Positions 51,309 through 59,869 are shown, counted from the first letter of the stretch. The stretch: 64,000 nucleotides of DNA from Butyrivibrio proteoclasticus (GCF_900115735.1 NZ_FOXO01000017.1:21475-85474); one strand, 5' to 3'. The notes: a model not told the origin generated them from the sequence alone. Numbers and translations are program-made.

Positions 51309-51995
51309 TTATTGTATTTTGGTATAACCGATACGACCCTCTGCTTTTCCAGTGTCCTTATAATGAATATAATAACTTTTCAGATCAGTTCCGTAAGCTT
51401 GGACTAGGTCTGCATAATTTGCTTTGTAGTAATCAACATTGAACTCTGTACATCCCTGACGTCCTTCTGCCATTCCAAAATCCTGGAAATGTTTAAGAAG
51501 AGCATCTGCGCTATTTCCGACAGCCTTGACAACATCAGCATTGTGCTCAGCATAGTATGTCGCATTAAAGATACAATCCCATCCAGATGTTAACGGATAA
51601 GCTTCCAAAGCTGATACAACAGCTGCTTTAACGGTTTCAGCAGCACTAGCAGATTTTGTTGCAACCCCAGTTCCTGATGAAGGAGTAGATGCATAGGCTG
51701 AATTGCTGTGCGCTGAACTATGGCTTGAACCTGAAACATGTGACTGGTGAGATTGATGTGAAACATGTGATGAGTGATCATAATAATAGCGGCTTGAGGA
51801 ATGTGAACTATGCGATCTATGAGATGAATGTGATCGATGTCCTGCGAATACATCCATCGTATAGAGCATGCTCATTAGAATTACCAAAGAACCGACAGCT
51901 AAAACTTTGTTTCGAGAAATATTTCCTTCTTCATCAAAAAGATAGTTTTCTACGCTTTTTCCAATCTTAGGAAAATTAAAGTCATTGTTATTCAT
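51309..51995 (-). CDS. hxsA: His-Xaa-Ser repeat protein HxsA
   Basis: A 228-residue substrate protein. A cytosolic N-terminus (VENYLFDEEGNISRNK) leads to one hydrophobic helix (about residues 31-51), then a His/Ser cluster at 53-94 with two runs of five HxS triplets (HRSHSSHRSHSSH, HSSHVSHQSHQSHVS) and one more, a Ser/Ala linker, and two C-terminal repeats of about 40 residues each (FNATYYAEHNADVVKA...AEGR and FNVDYYKANYADLVQA...AEGR). This fits the HxsA family, the proposed target of two radical SAM enzymes. The ATG at 51995 overlaps the hxsB stop by 4 bases and has GAAGGTGG before it. The mature product and function are unknown. Confidence 0.9.
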   Translation of the reverse strand: MNNNDFNFPKIGKSVENYLFDEEGNISRNKVLAVGSLVILMSMLYTMDVFAGHRSHSSHRSHSSHSSSRYYYDHSSHVSHQSHQSHVSGSSHSSAHSNSAYASTPSSGTGVATKSASAAETVKAAVVSALEAYPLTSGWDCIFNATYYAEHNADVVKAVGNSADALLKHFQDFGMAEGRQGCTEFNVDYYKANYADLVQAYGTDLKSYYIHYKDTGKAEGRIGYTKIQ

Positions 51996-53386
51996 TGTAC
52001 CCACCTTCTCATAACAGAAATATTATTATCATTTTTGTGTATTATGCCAAATAAATAATCTAGCATACCAGAATATATTTTACAACGATTATTTCTTGGT
52101 GCTTTAGAAAAAAGATCATTCTCTGTTGCGTAATTGATTACAGGGCAAACGCCGCAATATGGCTGATATACACAGTCACAACAACCAGGTATGCATTCAA
52201 GGCAACTGGCAGTACATACAGTTTTGCAGACACCTGAATCGATAAGATCATCATAACTTGAAGAAAATACATCCCCCATTTTGAAAGCAGGGTCGCCCAT
52301 TTCAGCAACCATTCTTCCTTCGTCACAAGTATAGATATTTCCATCATAGTAAATTGCAATTTGGCCTATAGCTGCGCCACATGGGGAACGTAATTCCATA
52401 TAGTTATTTGAGTACCCATGAATAATCTTTGTCAGAAAGATGTTTGCATGGCCTTCACTGAAAACATGGCCGTTTTTGTTGATTTCTAAGATATGATTCA
52501 TAGCTCTATTATAGAAGTTTAAAAACTCTTCAGGACTGTAGCCTATTTTTTTCCAATGTTCATTAGCGTAACCTAACTTTGTGAGCGGTCTAATAAAAAT
52601 GTTGTTGAAGCCAAGTTTCACATATGTGTCGACTATTTCTTCAGGGTGATCTAGGCTATATCGTGTAGTTGTCTGTATTGCACCAAGGGATAAACCTTTG
52701 GCACTGAGCATTTTAATACCTCTGATTGCAGCTGCATATGTACCACTACCATCTGCGCGAAACGGGCGGTTGTGGTTATGGACATCTTCATTTCCGTCCA
52801 AAGATACTGAGACTTGTATATTATGTGAAACAAGATAATCAGCGATTTCATCAGTAAGTAGAGAAAGGTTTGATACTAAATTATAGCTAACTATCTTTGT
52901 TCCTCTATGAATCTCAGTATATTCTACAATATGTTTGATTGTATCGAAGTTTAGAAGAGGTTCACCACCTTGGAATTCAATTGATATAGATTCAAGCGGA
53001 GACTGCAGTGCAATATCAACGCCGTGCTCTGCAATTTCTTTACTCATAAGTCCTTTACAGGAACTGTTTTCCGATTGAGCTTGGCAGTAAACGCAGTTCA
53101 GATTGCAGCTATTGGTCATAACAAAGATAAACAGTCCAGTTGCTTGGAATAAATGACTTTTTATATCACGCATATAGGGAACACTTTTATCGAGGTAAGC
53201 TTGTCTGGACTCGCCAGTAATAAAGAATTTATCAATTAGTTCATCTCGTATAGAAGAATCTAATGCTTCTTCGGTTCCTTTAACAAGAGCTTTTAAAGAG
53301 TTTCTATCAATGAATTGATATCGACCAAAGTCATTTGTAATAAGGTATTCACCTTCGAATTCTCTAAAATTAAAATAATTTACCAT
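51992..53386 (-). CDS. hxsB: Radical SAM/SPASM maturase HxsB
   Basis: A 464-residue radical SAM enzyme. The CxxxCxxC motif is in TNSCNLNCVYCQ (about residues 94-101), SAM-binding FQGGEPLLNF follows, and a C-terminal SPASM-type domain has many cysteines (CGAAIGQIAIYYDGNIYTCD, CTASCLECIPGCCDC, YCGVCPVINY, CKIY) for two extra Fe-S clusters. SPASM enzymes modify ribosomal peptides; HxsB is expected to act on the His-Xaa-Ser segment of HxsA. The reaction is not established. Its ATG overlaps the hxsC stop (TAATG). Confidence 0.9.
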   Translation of the reverse strand: MVNYFNFREFEGEYLITNDFGRYQFIDRNSLKALVKGTEEALDSSIRDELIDKFFITGESRQAYLDKSVPYMRDIKSHLFQATGLFIFVMTNSCNLNCVYCQAQSENSSCKGLMSKEIAEHGVDIALQSPLESISIEFQGGEPLLNFDTIKHIVEYTEIHRGTKIVSYNLVSNLSLLTDEIADYLVSHNIQVSVSLDGNEDVHNHNRPFRADGSGTYAAAIRGIKMLSAKGLSLGAIQTTTRYSLDHPEEIVDTYVKLGFNNIFIRPLTKLGYANEHWKKIGYSPEEFLNFYNRAMNHILEINKNGHVFSEGHANIFLTKIIHGYSNNYMELRSPCGAAIGQIAIYYDGNIYTCDEGRMVAEMGDPAFKMGDVFSSSYDDLIDSGVCKTVCTASCLECIPGCCDCVYQPYCGVCPVINYATENDLFSKAPRNNRCKIYSGMLDYLFGIIHKNDNNISVMRRWVQ

Positions 53387-54507
53387 TACAAAATAGGTTT
53401 TACAGAATTGGCCAGGAAGCGGTCAGTTCCAGTAAACATTCCTCCACATGCATTTTTTTCCTTGCAGTTAGCACAAGCTTCTGCATATTTGATTTTGTGA
53501 GCCGTTATGCTGTTAGCACAGAGGTTCCAATAAGGGCGCTCAACAAAACAAAGAGGGAAATTGTAAATAGCTACGTCTATAGCGTTATTAACCAGGATAT
53601 CAATAGCTGGGCTAATATATTTAAATGCTTCCTCGTAAGGAATCCATACTTTATCGCTATTTACGTTTGCATTTCCAAGCATCTCCATTCCCATAAATTT
53701 TACACTGTCTACATTAGGATAGTTTTGGACAATGTATTCTGCTAATTGAACTAGATATTTGGAATTTAATTTGCTTACTACGATTCTAATTTCTATAGAT
53801 ACCATCTTGGTTGCTAAAAGGTTCTTAATACCAGCAGTTGTTTGGATAAAACTTCCTGGAGCTTGTGATATGGCATCATGGATATCGGGTATAGGTCCAT
53901 GCAATGGTATCCCTACTAAAAAGTCCTCAGGGACAACTTCTGCAAATTTATGACAGTATTCATGACTTGCGAAAACACGTCCATTAGATAGTAGCAAATA
54001 TGAGTGGGCTTTATTTCCAGTTTTTAATTGTTGCAGAATATCGAATAGCTTTTCTTTGATAATAAAAGGTTCACCGCCTGTGATAGTTATATGTTCCATT
54101 CCACAAGGCATATATCTGATAAGTTCATCCTGAATTTCAAAGGGGACAGTATGACCATCTCTTCTGGCAGGTTCTGCCATGGGGCACATAATACAATTCG
54201 AATTGCATTTGTCGGTGATGTATAGGGTGTTATCATTAAGTATTCCAAATGCACTTGCAATCTTTTTGTTTGAATTTATTTCTAAACAAGCACCTTCGCC
54301 TAAGCTCGTTAAATATTTTAATTCTTCTTTTGAGACATTGAATGATTTATTCTCTGGTAGGAGAGTTGCGGTCATATCAGATATAAATAGAGTATTGAAA
54401 TCTGCAGAAACATAACCCTCAGCCATAGGTCTATCAAATGACAGCTTATATATGTAATTTGCTCCATTAAATTCTTGTAACATGTTATTCAAATGCTTAG
54501 CCCCCAT
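53386..54507 (-). CDS. hxsC: Radical SAM maturase HxsC
   Basis: A 373-residue radical SAM enzyme with the CNSNCIMCPM motif (about residues 101-110) and ITITGGEPFII. The N-terminal 95 residues are a family-specific domain (YVSADFNTLFISDMTATLLP). C-terminal CANCKEKNACGGMF provides further cysteines for an auxiliary cluster. It forms the second enzyme of the Hxs system, acting on HxsA with HxsB. The start is uncertain: ATG at 54507 overlaps the previous gene by 19 bases, and a second ATG at 54483 also lacks a clear ribosome site. Confidence 0.88.
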   Translation of the reverse strand: MGAKHLNNMLQEFNGANYIYKLSFDRPMAEGYVSADFNTLFISDMTATLLPENKSFNVSKEELKYLTSLGEGACLEINSNKKIASAFGILNDNTLYITDKCNSNCIMCPMAEPARRDGHTVPFEIQDELIRYMPCGMEHITITGGEPFIIKEKLFDILQQLKTGNKAHSYLLLSNGRVFASHEYCHKFAEVVPEDFLVGIPLHGPIPDIHDAISQAPGSFIQTTAGIKNLLATKMVSIEIRIVVSKLNSKYLVQLAEYIVQNYPNVDSVKFMGMEMLGNANVNSDKVWIPYEEAFKYISPAIDILVNNAIDVAIYNFPLCFVERPYWNLCANSITAHKIKYAEACANCKEKNACGGMFTGTDRFLANSVKPIL

Positions 54508-55520
54508 AATACAGAATAGATAAGTAGTCCGGAAAAAATGAATATTGCGTATGGGACTTTCCTTACTATTTGAACTTCTTTGAGTCCGTTTTTAGTTTTG
54601 CTCCAACGGACAACTGCTTCGGCTTCTTCCGCAGAAAGTCTACTACGCATGTCTTCGCGAGATATTCCAGGTAGCCCCTTTACTCTTGATTTAGACATAA
54701 AGACGGTTGTTACGCTGGATAAGATCATACCTTTCTTGACTTCGGATGTTGGAATGGTGGCATAGTTATATTCGCTTATCATGATTCTGAGAAGCATAAT
54801 AATGACTACAAGTAAGTAGTATATAAGCCTGCTTACACTTAAAAACCATTCTCCTGTATAAACTGATAAGGCTATAGAAAGTACAAATATGAATGCTACA
54901 ACAGGAAATTTCTTTAAAAATTCAAATGAAGATATCAGTAGAATCAGGCTTATATTAATCCCCAAAATCGCCAAGCTATGTTCATTGAACCAGTCTTTGG
55001 CAAAGAAATTCTCAAGTTTTAAAGCAAATGAAATATAAATGATGTTTCTTACATACGCGGTAAAGAATTGTTTGGAACTCTTGGTTACGTTTTTTAAGGA
55101 AAAAGTTCCCCTGTGAGTAATAAAAAGCCAAACAGATTCAGCAAGTAAGTAGATGAAACTGACAATAAAACTAAGCGCTACGACCAATACACTCCATGGA
55201 ACAATTTTTCCAGCAAGCATACAGTAGTTTGCTGGCAATAGAATGCCTAAAACAATAAGTAATTTACTATCTCCAGCGGCCCATATATGCAAAATATATA
55301 GAACCATGGAGAAAACTACTACTAGAGTGAGATTAAGGAAATAGGCACCCCATAAAATATTAGTTTTTAAGATATATTGTGCAATTGTTAAGATAATGCC
55401 TGTGATTCCAAATAGTAGTAATAGCCTATTGCTTATTTTGTTTTCTTTTATATCTGTTACAGATGTTATGATGCCTAGAATGTGAGCTAGTATAACAGCG
55501 GTAAATGGTAATATGATCAT
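54489..55520 (-). CDS. Prepilin-peptidase-like (A24 family) membrane protein of the Hxs operon
   Basis: A 343-residue polytopic protein with eight or nine helices. Two aspartate motifs of A24 aspartyl prepilin peptidases are present: TDIKENKISN (about residues 23-32) and AAGDSKLLI (about 83-91). A C-terminal cytosolic domain (SEVKKGMILSSVTT, then LSAEEAEAVVRW and VRKVPYAIFIFSG) resembles the extra domain of archaeal-type preflagellin peptidases. It could cleave HxsA at the membrane, but HxsA lacks an obvious prepilin cleavage motif. It overlaps both neighbours by a few bases. Confidence 0.78.
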   Translation of the reverse strand: MIILPFTAVILAHILGIITSVTDIKENKISNRLLLLFGITGIILTIAQYILKTNILWGAYFLNLTLVVVFSMVLYILHIWAAGDSKLLIVLGILLPANYCMLAGKIVPWSVLVVALSFIVSFIYLLAESVWLFITHRGTFSLKNVTKSSKQFFTAYVRNIIYISFALKLENFFAKDWFNEHSLAILGINISLILLISSFEFLKKFPVVAFIFVLSIALSVYTGEWFLSVSRLIYYLLVVIIMLLRIMISEYNYATIPTSEVKKGMILSSVTTVFMSKSRVKGLPGISREDMRSRLSAEEAEAVVRWSKTKNGLKEVQIVRKVPYAIFIFSGLLIYSVLWGLSI

Positions 55521-55720
55521 AAATTCATTAGTCCTAAAACATAATTCGAAAATTCATTTAATACAAGTTGTGGTGAATGGTTGCTAGATTCCACAGTGCA
55601 GATGTAGTAATCTTGACTTTCGCTCATTTTAATGGATGCTATGTCTTTGTAAGCAGCTATAGATTGGATAATAGCACGTTTATCATAGAATTTTTTGGTA
55701 AGTTCAATCGAGTTATTCAT
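55517..55720 (-). CDS. Short HxsD-like protein
   Basis: A 67-residue protein (MNNSIELTKKFYDKRAIIQS at the start, then DYYICTVESS and LNEFSNYVLGLMNL). The pattern K-x-x-Y...AI...Y...N-Y-V-L is that of a short HxsD-type protein. The ATG at 55720 overlaps the end of the preceding gene; a TTG at 55726 is the alternative. Its stop overlaps the start of the prepilin-peptidase-like gene (ATGA). Confidence 0.6.
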   Translation of the reverse strand: MNNSIELTKKFYDKRAIIQSIAAYKDIASIKMSESQDYYICTVESSNHSPQLVLNEFSNYVLGLMNL

Positions 55721-56060
55721 TTTCAAACCAATCCTTCAAAATGTTGTCTATATCCTGGATATCATCACCCTCGTCAAAGCATGCTTCTTCTTCGATAATA
55801 GTTGAAGCCATAGCGCGTCCTAGTGTGATTTCTCTAATGTTTTTTGTTCGTGAAGAAATAACGAAACGAGCTGCCTGAGCAAGCATTTCGTTATCAAAGT
55901 CACCTTCAGATATAGGAGGGACACCATCTTTGGGAGATATTTTTACTATATACTCATCATTTTTCTTATCAATATGGATATATGCCTGGTCTAAGAACTG
56001 ATAAGAAGCCTTTATAAGTACTTCTTTTGGATATAATTCAACAGGATAATTTATTGTCAT
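55713..56060 (-). CDS. hxsD: HxsD family protein
   Basis: A 115-residue protein with the HxsD layout: YPVELYPKEVLIKASYQFLD, DEYIVKISPKDG, FDNEMLAQAARFVISSRTKNIR, then an acidic C-terminus. HxsD proteins accompany HxsB and HxsC and may be the adaptor or leader-binding factor for HxsA; this role is inference. First gene of the six-gene minus-strand operon. GGGCGGCTTTCACT precedes the ATG, a weak ribosome site. Confidence 0.72.
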   Translation of the reverse strand: MTINYPVELYPKEVLIKASYQFLDQAYIHIDKKNDEYIVKISPKDGVPPISEGDFDNEMLAQAARFVISSRTKNIREITLGRAMASTIIEEEACFDEGDDIQDIDNILKDWFENE

Positions 56061-56172
56061 AGTGAAAGCCGCCCTTTTTAAATAATCACTTTATTCTACT
56101 ATAAACATAACAAAAAAGATCAAGAAATATTTTTTAATAAATCTTTTTGCACTTCACACTACGACATTGCGA

Positions 56173-56220
56173 TATAATAAGGTTACGAAAAGAAACCACT
56201 TGGTTACTTTCCGTAACCTT
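56173..56220 (+). promoter_or_regulatory. -10 box and 42-bp palindrome between the Hxs operon and lrp
   Basis: TATAAT at 56173-56178 is followed at once by a palindrome (56179-56220): 20-base arms beginning AAGGTTACG and ending CGTAACCTT, matching at 18 of 20 positions around a 2-base centre. Inside each arm a second GGTTAC/TAACC-type word occurs. It overlaps the likely transcription start of the Lrp gene and lies in the intergenic region of the divergent Hxs operon, so it may be an operator for both. Confidence 0.65.
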
Positions 56221-56297
56221 TACTATTGCGTTAATTTTTTTATGTGAATATAATCACGTCATCAGAGTCGACACTGATTTTTTAAGGAGCTAATCAC

Positions 56298-56777
56298 ATG
56301 GATGAAAAAGATAAGAAAATTTTGAAAATGATCAGAGGCAATGCTCGTATGAGCTATCAGGAAATTGGAGATAAGCTTGGAATATCAAGAGTGGCGGCAA
56401 AAAAGAGGGTTACTAAGCTTGAGGATGAGGGAATCATCCGACAGTACAATACCTACATCAAGCGTGATGATGAGATTACAATGCTGATTGATATTATCAC
56501 TACTCCTGATGGCTTTGACAGAGTATTAGAGTATGTGGCTACCAGAACGGAGAACGTCAGGCAGATCTTCACTACTCTGAAAGAGTATCATATTCATATT
56601 GTGGCTGTATCTGATTCATCCCAGCAAATAAACTACATGGCTAAGATAATCAAAAAGGCATGCAAGGATGATATCGAGGAATATCATGCGCGCATAGTCC
56701 GAGAGGTTATCAAGGATGTGTACGGAGGAATCGAATATGAACAAGGATCAGAGTCGAACACTAACACAGATAGTTGA
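56298..56777 (+). CDS. Lrp/AsnC family transcriptional regulator
   Basis: A 159-residue regulator. The N-terminal winged helix reads DEKDKKILKMIRGNARMSYQ, then EIGDKLGISRVAAKKRVTKL and the wing EDEGIIRQYNTYI. The C-terminal part is shorter and less typical than the RAM domain of classic Lrp. AAGGAG is 8 bases before the ATG. It overlaps the alpha-CTD gene by 41 bases and is divergent from the Hxs operon, which it may control through the palindrome at 56179-56220. Confidence 0.88.
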   Translation: MDEKDKKILKMIRGNARMSYQEIGDKLGISRVAAKKRVTKLEDEGIIRQYNTYIKRDDEITMLIDIITTPDGFDRVLEYVATRTENVRQIFTTLKEYHIHIVAVSDSSQQINYMAKIIKKACKDDIEEYHARIVREVIKDVYGGIEYEQGSESNTNTDS

Positions 56778-57114
56778 GGCACTTGCAGGAACAAGGCTTC
56801 ATGAGAGAAAAGGCGGTAAGTTTTATTTCAATTTTTATCTGAATAATAAGGCTGGTGATACACCTATAGAGGCACTGGATCTAGGAGTCAGGGCTTATAA
56901 CTCACTAAAAAGGGCTGGATATTCCACTATTGGAGAACTGGCTGAGGCAATAGCAGAAGGTACAGAGATTGCCAAAATCAGAAACTGTGGTGCCAAGAGC
57001 TGCAGGGAGATAATGGAGAAGCTCTTTTTATACCAGTACAATACACTTCCACAGGAGAAAAGAGAGGGATACGTAAAAGAGGTAATTCTATTGAATGCCA
57101 GCAAGAACACCTGA
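56737..57114 (+). CDS. Stand-alone RNA polymerase alpha-CTD-like protein
   Basis: A 125-residue protein whose residues about 47-100 (IEALDLGVRAYNSLKRAGYS, IAKIRNCGAKSCREIMEKL) match the C-terminal domain of the RNA polymerase alpha subunit. The positions equivalent to E. coli Arg265, Asn268, Gly296, Lys298 and Ser299, which contact DNA, are kept. The alpha N-terminal domain is absent. It could bind UP-element-like DNA or RNA polymerase partners and act with the Lrp protein. GGAGG precedes the ATG at 56737. Read as a regulator; its target is inferred. Confidence 0.82.
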   Translation: MNKDQSRTLTQIVEALAGTRLHERKGGKFYFNFYLNNKAGDTPIEALDLGVRAYNSLKRAGYSTIGELAEAIAEGTEIAKIRNCGAKSCREIMEKLFLYQYNTLPQEKREGYVKEVILLNASKNT

Positions 57115-57316
57115 AAACATGTGGGGTTAATCGGGGAGGATTATTGGACTCGAAATTTGGCAAAATAGGATTACCAGAAAGAGCAAAATCGTTTATTACT
57201 GTTTTGACAAAATACCAATAGCTTTTTTACCAAAGCGAATATGTATTACAAAATGACTTGGCGGTAAGCTTATAACAGGATAAAACTCTTTTCATACGAA
57301 ATGGAGGTTGTGAATT

Positions 57317-57730
57317 ATGAAGAGAACATTATTAAGCATTTTAGTAGCGGTAATGATGATGATAACAGCTGTAGGAATGACATCGGTATCTGTAGAGGCA
57401 GCTGGTAAGAATAAAACAACTAGCAGTTATTCATCAAGTAAGAGCAAGAGCAACTCAAAGAAGAAAACTACAAGCTCAAAGTCAAAGAGCAAGAGTTCAA
57501 GCAGTAAGAGCTCTTCAAAATCAAAATCATCAAGCAGCAAGAGCTCATCCAAGAAGAGCAGTTCTAAGTCATCAAAGAAATCCTATGATTCCTACGATGT
57601 ACATAATTACAAGTCAGCACAGGACTTCGCAGATGATAAGTACGAAGAGTTCTATGATTACGAAGATGACTACGATGATGAAGACGAAGCTTATGATGCA
57701 GCTGAAGATTACTGGAATAATAACTATTGA
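57317..57730 (+). CDS. Secreted Ser/Lys-rich protein with acidic tail
   Basis: A 137-residue protein with a signal peptide (cleavage after VEA near residue 29), then about 60 residues made almost wholly of Ser and Lys (repeats such as SKSKSSSSKSSSK), and an acidic Tyr/Asp/Glu-rich tail (YDSYDVHNYKSAQDFADDKY). The basic tract could bind teichoic acid or DNA. GGAGGT precedes the ATG. It is followed by two EF-hand genes. No family recognised. Confidence 0.75.
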   Translation: MKRTLLSILVAVMMMITAVGMTSVSVEAAGKNKTTSSYSSSKSKSNSKKKTTSSKSKSKSSSSKSSSKSKSSSSKSSSKKSSSKSSKKSYDSYDVHNYKSAQDFADDKYEEFYDYEDDYDDEDEAYDAAEDYWNNNY

Positions 57731-57758
57731 TGTTTTTCATGAAAGGAGGATCTGAACT

Positions 57759-58043
57759 ATGGAAGGACCTATGGATAGATTATTTGGGCATTCAGCATTT
57801 GACCTTAACAGAGATGGTAAGATTAGTGGGGCTGAAAGGGCATTCATAAACGATACATTTTTTGAAGATAACAATGGAATATCTTCTCAGGGTAGGAGCT
57901 TTGCAGATGAAGAAGACGAGCTAGATGAGATTGAATTGGCTGGCCTTGATCGTGACGAACTGGAATTTATGGATGAGGACGAGCGCAGATCTGCCCTTGA
58001 GGACGCAGGCTTGGATCCTGATGATTTTGATGATGAGTTTTAA
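57759..58043 (+). CDS. EF-hand-type acidic protein
   Basis: A 94-residue acidic protein. Residues 15-26 (DLNRDGKISGAE) form a complete EF-hand/dockerin-type calcium loop. The rest is Glu/Asp-rich with helical blocks (LDRDELEFMDEDERRSALED). There is no signal peptide. AAAGGAGG precedes the ATG. It shares its N-terminal loop with the next gene, and the two look like diverged duplicates. Calcium binding is inferred from the loop only. Confidence 0.7.
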   Translation: MEGPMDRLFGHSAFDLNRDGKISGAERAFINDTFFEDNNGISSQGRSFADEEDELDEIELAGLDRDELEFMDEDERRSALEDAGLDPDDFDDEF

Positions 58044-58069
58044 GGCTCATTGGAAAGTGGAGGCATGTT

Positions 58070-58435
58070 ATGGCATATGATAATTTTGAAAACACACCAT
58101 TTGATCTGAACCACGATGGACACATTGATTCAAACGAGGCTGCATACATTTATGATACTTTTTACAATGAGGATAATAATGTTGTAGATGCTGGCCTTGA
58201 AGATGATATTTCCTTTGGTGGAGGCGGATATTATCCAACTGCAGAGCAGCGCAAGAAACAGAAAGAAGATATGGATCAGCTTCGTAGGAAGGTGCAAGAA
58301 AGCGATAGGAACAATAAGCTGATAGCATTTGGTATTATGATTGCTATAAGAATTATTCTTCCAAACAAGCTGGCTGCTTGTCTGCTAATATTTATTGTTT
58401 ATGTGATTGCATCGATGTTTGATGTTTTTGGGTGA
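58070..58435 (+). CDS. EF-hand-type protein with C-terminal membrane helix
   Basis: A 121-residue protein. DLNHDGHIDSNEA at about residues 12-24 is a calcium loop like that of the preceding gene, followed by a glycine linker, a coiled segment (EQRKKQKEDMDQLRRKVQES) and one or two C-terminal membrane helices (LIAFGIMIAIRIILP and LAACLLIFIVYVIASM). It may be the membrane-bound member of the EF-hand pair. GTGGAGG precedes the ATG. Confidence 0.7.
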   Translation: MAYDNFENTPFDLNHDGHIDSNEAAYIYDTFYNEDNNVVDAGLEDDISFGGGGYYPTAEQRKKQKEDMDQLRRKVQESDRNNKLIAFGIMIAIRIILPNKLAACLLIFIVYVIASMFDVFG

Positions 58436-58482
58436 TTTCAGATTGCTTCTTGAAGGAAGATAAGAATATGGAGGGGTGTGAA

Positions 58483-59004
58483 ATGAGTGAAGTGGATTTT
58501 TCAAAAATGAGTTTTAATCCATTAGGAAATATAAAACCACAATTGTCAGCTGATTTTTCAGCTATTATTCGTAACAGTACTCGACAAAATATGGAAGTGT
58601 TTTCTGCAGTGGAGGAAGCTCGAGAAGAAAGGCTTGCACAGGAAAAAGAGAAAAGGGAGGCGTTAATAAGAATAGCTGAAAATTCCGAAAATACAGTAAG
58701 CTCATTGAAAGAAACAAACGATCTCTTACGTGAAAACAATGATTTACTTAGAAAGGAAAACTCCTATTTATCCAGTACACTTGACGAAATGAACAATGTA
58801 TTGAAAAGCTTATTTGAATTTGAAAAAGAAATAGGAAATGATAATAATGATCTTATGAGGCAAGCAACAGCTCTGGCAGTGCAGATAGATATGTCTATAA
58901 ATGAGAATGGAAAACTAAATTGGAAAGAGATACTTGCGAATAATACTTCAAGTGCCATTTTTATGGGAATTCAAGTCTTCTTACACAATAAAGGCCTCTT
59001 GTAA
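58483..59004 (+). CDS. Coiled-coil cytosolic protein
   Basis: A 173-residue protein with a central coiled coil at about residues 40-120 (AREERLAQEKEKREALIRIA, TNDLLRENNDLLRKENSYLS). The C-terminus contains MGIQVFLHNKGLL. No catalytic motif or membrane helix. The ATG at 58483 is chosen because GGAGGGGTG lies before it; upstream starts have none. It follows the EF-hand genes closely. Function unknown. Confidence 0.65.
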   Translation: MSEVDFSKMSFNPLGNIKPQLSADFSAIIRNSTRQNMEVFSAVEEAREERLAQEKEKREALIRIAENSENTVSSLKETNDLLRENNDLLRKENSYLSSTLDEMNNVLKSLFEFEKEIGNDNNDLMRQATALAVQIDMSINENGKLNWKEILANNTSSAIFMGIQVFLHNKGLL

Positions 59005-59131
59005 TTTATATATAAATAAATTGAGATTAATGAAAGCTGTTAATCTACGAAAATAGTGTAAGTAAGGACTAAAAGCTAAGTGATATAAATTGTTCGATAT
59101 AGGAAAAATTATTGTTGGATGGTAAAAGACC

Positions 59132-59869
59132 ATGGATATTAAAAGAGATGCAAATGGATTTTTTTCTTTTGAAAAAAACTATTGGAAGTATTATCGGGAA
59201 TTGGAGAAAGAATTCTTGCATACGCAGAAGTATGTGGAATTTAATGCGGATAACTGGTCAACGTATTCAATTGAATACTTGAAACTATATCAGGCAATTT
59301 GTAGCGAGATAGATGTTATTGGTAAGACAATGGCGAAGGTTGCAAATCAGTCATTTAAGCCGGAAGATAAACAAAATAATATATATAAATGGTGGTATGA
59401 AATTCAAGACGTGTTCTTATTGACGGAAGGACCTTTTACTTACATGAATTCTTCTGAGGTTCCGAACCGATTTAGTCTTAATGAATATAGAGCCCTTCTT
59501 ATGAATGAAATTGAAGTACATCCATGGAATAATTTTCGCATAGAGAAATTCATTAATCGGGCGGGTAAAACTGGTTATAGAATGGTAAAAGGATGTAAAA
59601 TGCCTTCGTGGTGGTCAGACTATAACAGAGTTAAGCATAGCAGAATTATCCCTATCGGAAATGGTACTAGCTCTAACTATAACAAAGCAAATTTAGGAAA
59701 TGTAAGTATGTCGTTAGCCGCGTTGTATATTCTTGAAAAAGCGTATATGGATGCAATTGGAACAGAAGAGAATTTATCTTGTTTTATGGACTTCAGTGAA
59801 ATATTTGTTTGTCGACGGCGATATAGTTATAAAGAAATGGATGCAATATTTGAAAGTATAAATAATTAA
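59132..59869 (+). CDS. Hypothetical helical protein, possible HEPN-like fold
   Basis: A 245-residue, mostly helical protein rich in Trp and Tyr. The segment WWSDYNRVKHSRI at about residues 165-177 followed by NYNKANLGNVSMSLAALYIL recalls the W-x-x-Y-N-x-x-K-H pattern of HEPN-like proteins in abortive-infection genes, but the link is weak. It stands alone with its own upstream region (59005-59131) and lacks a clear ribosome site. Not otherwise recognised. Confidence 0.5.
   Translation: MDIKRDANGFFSFEKNYWKYYRELEKEFLHTQKYVEFNADNWSTYSIEYLKLYQAICSEIDVIGKTMAKVANQSFKPEDKQNNIYKWWYEIQDVFLLTEGPFTYMNSSEVPNRFSLNEYRALLMNEIEVHPWNNFRIEKFINRAGKTGYRMVKGCKMPSWWSDYNRVKHSRIIPIGNGTSSNYNKANLGNVSMSLAALYILEKAYMDAIGTEENLSCFMDFSEIFVCRRRYSYKEMDAIFESINN

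Noticed and set aside
54580..54765. Plus-strand frame opposite the prepilin-peptidase-like gene
   Set aside because: Antisense shadow of a well-supported minus-strand gene with overlapping operon neighbours.
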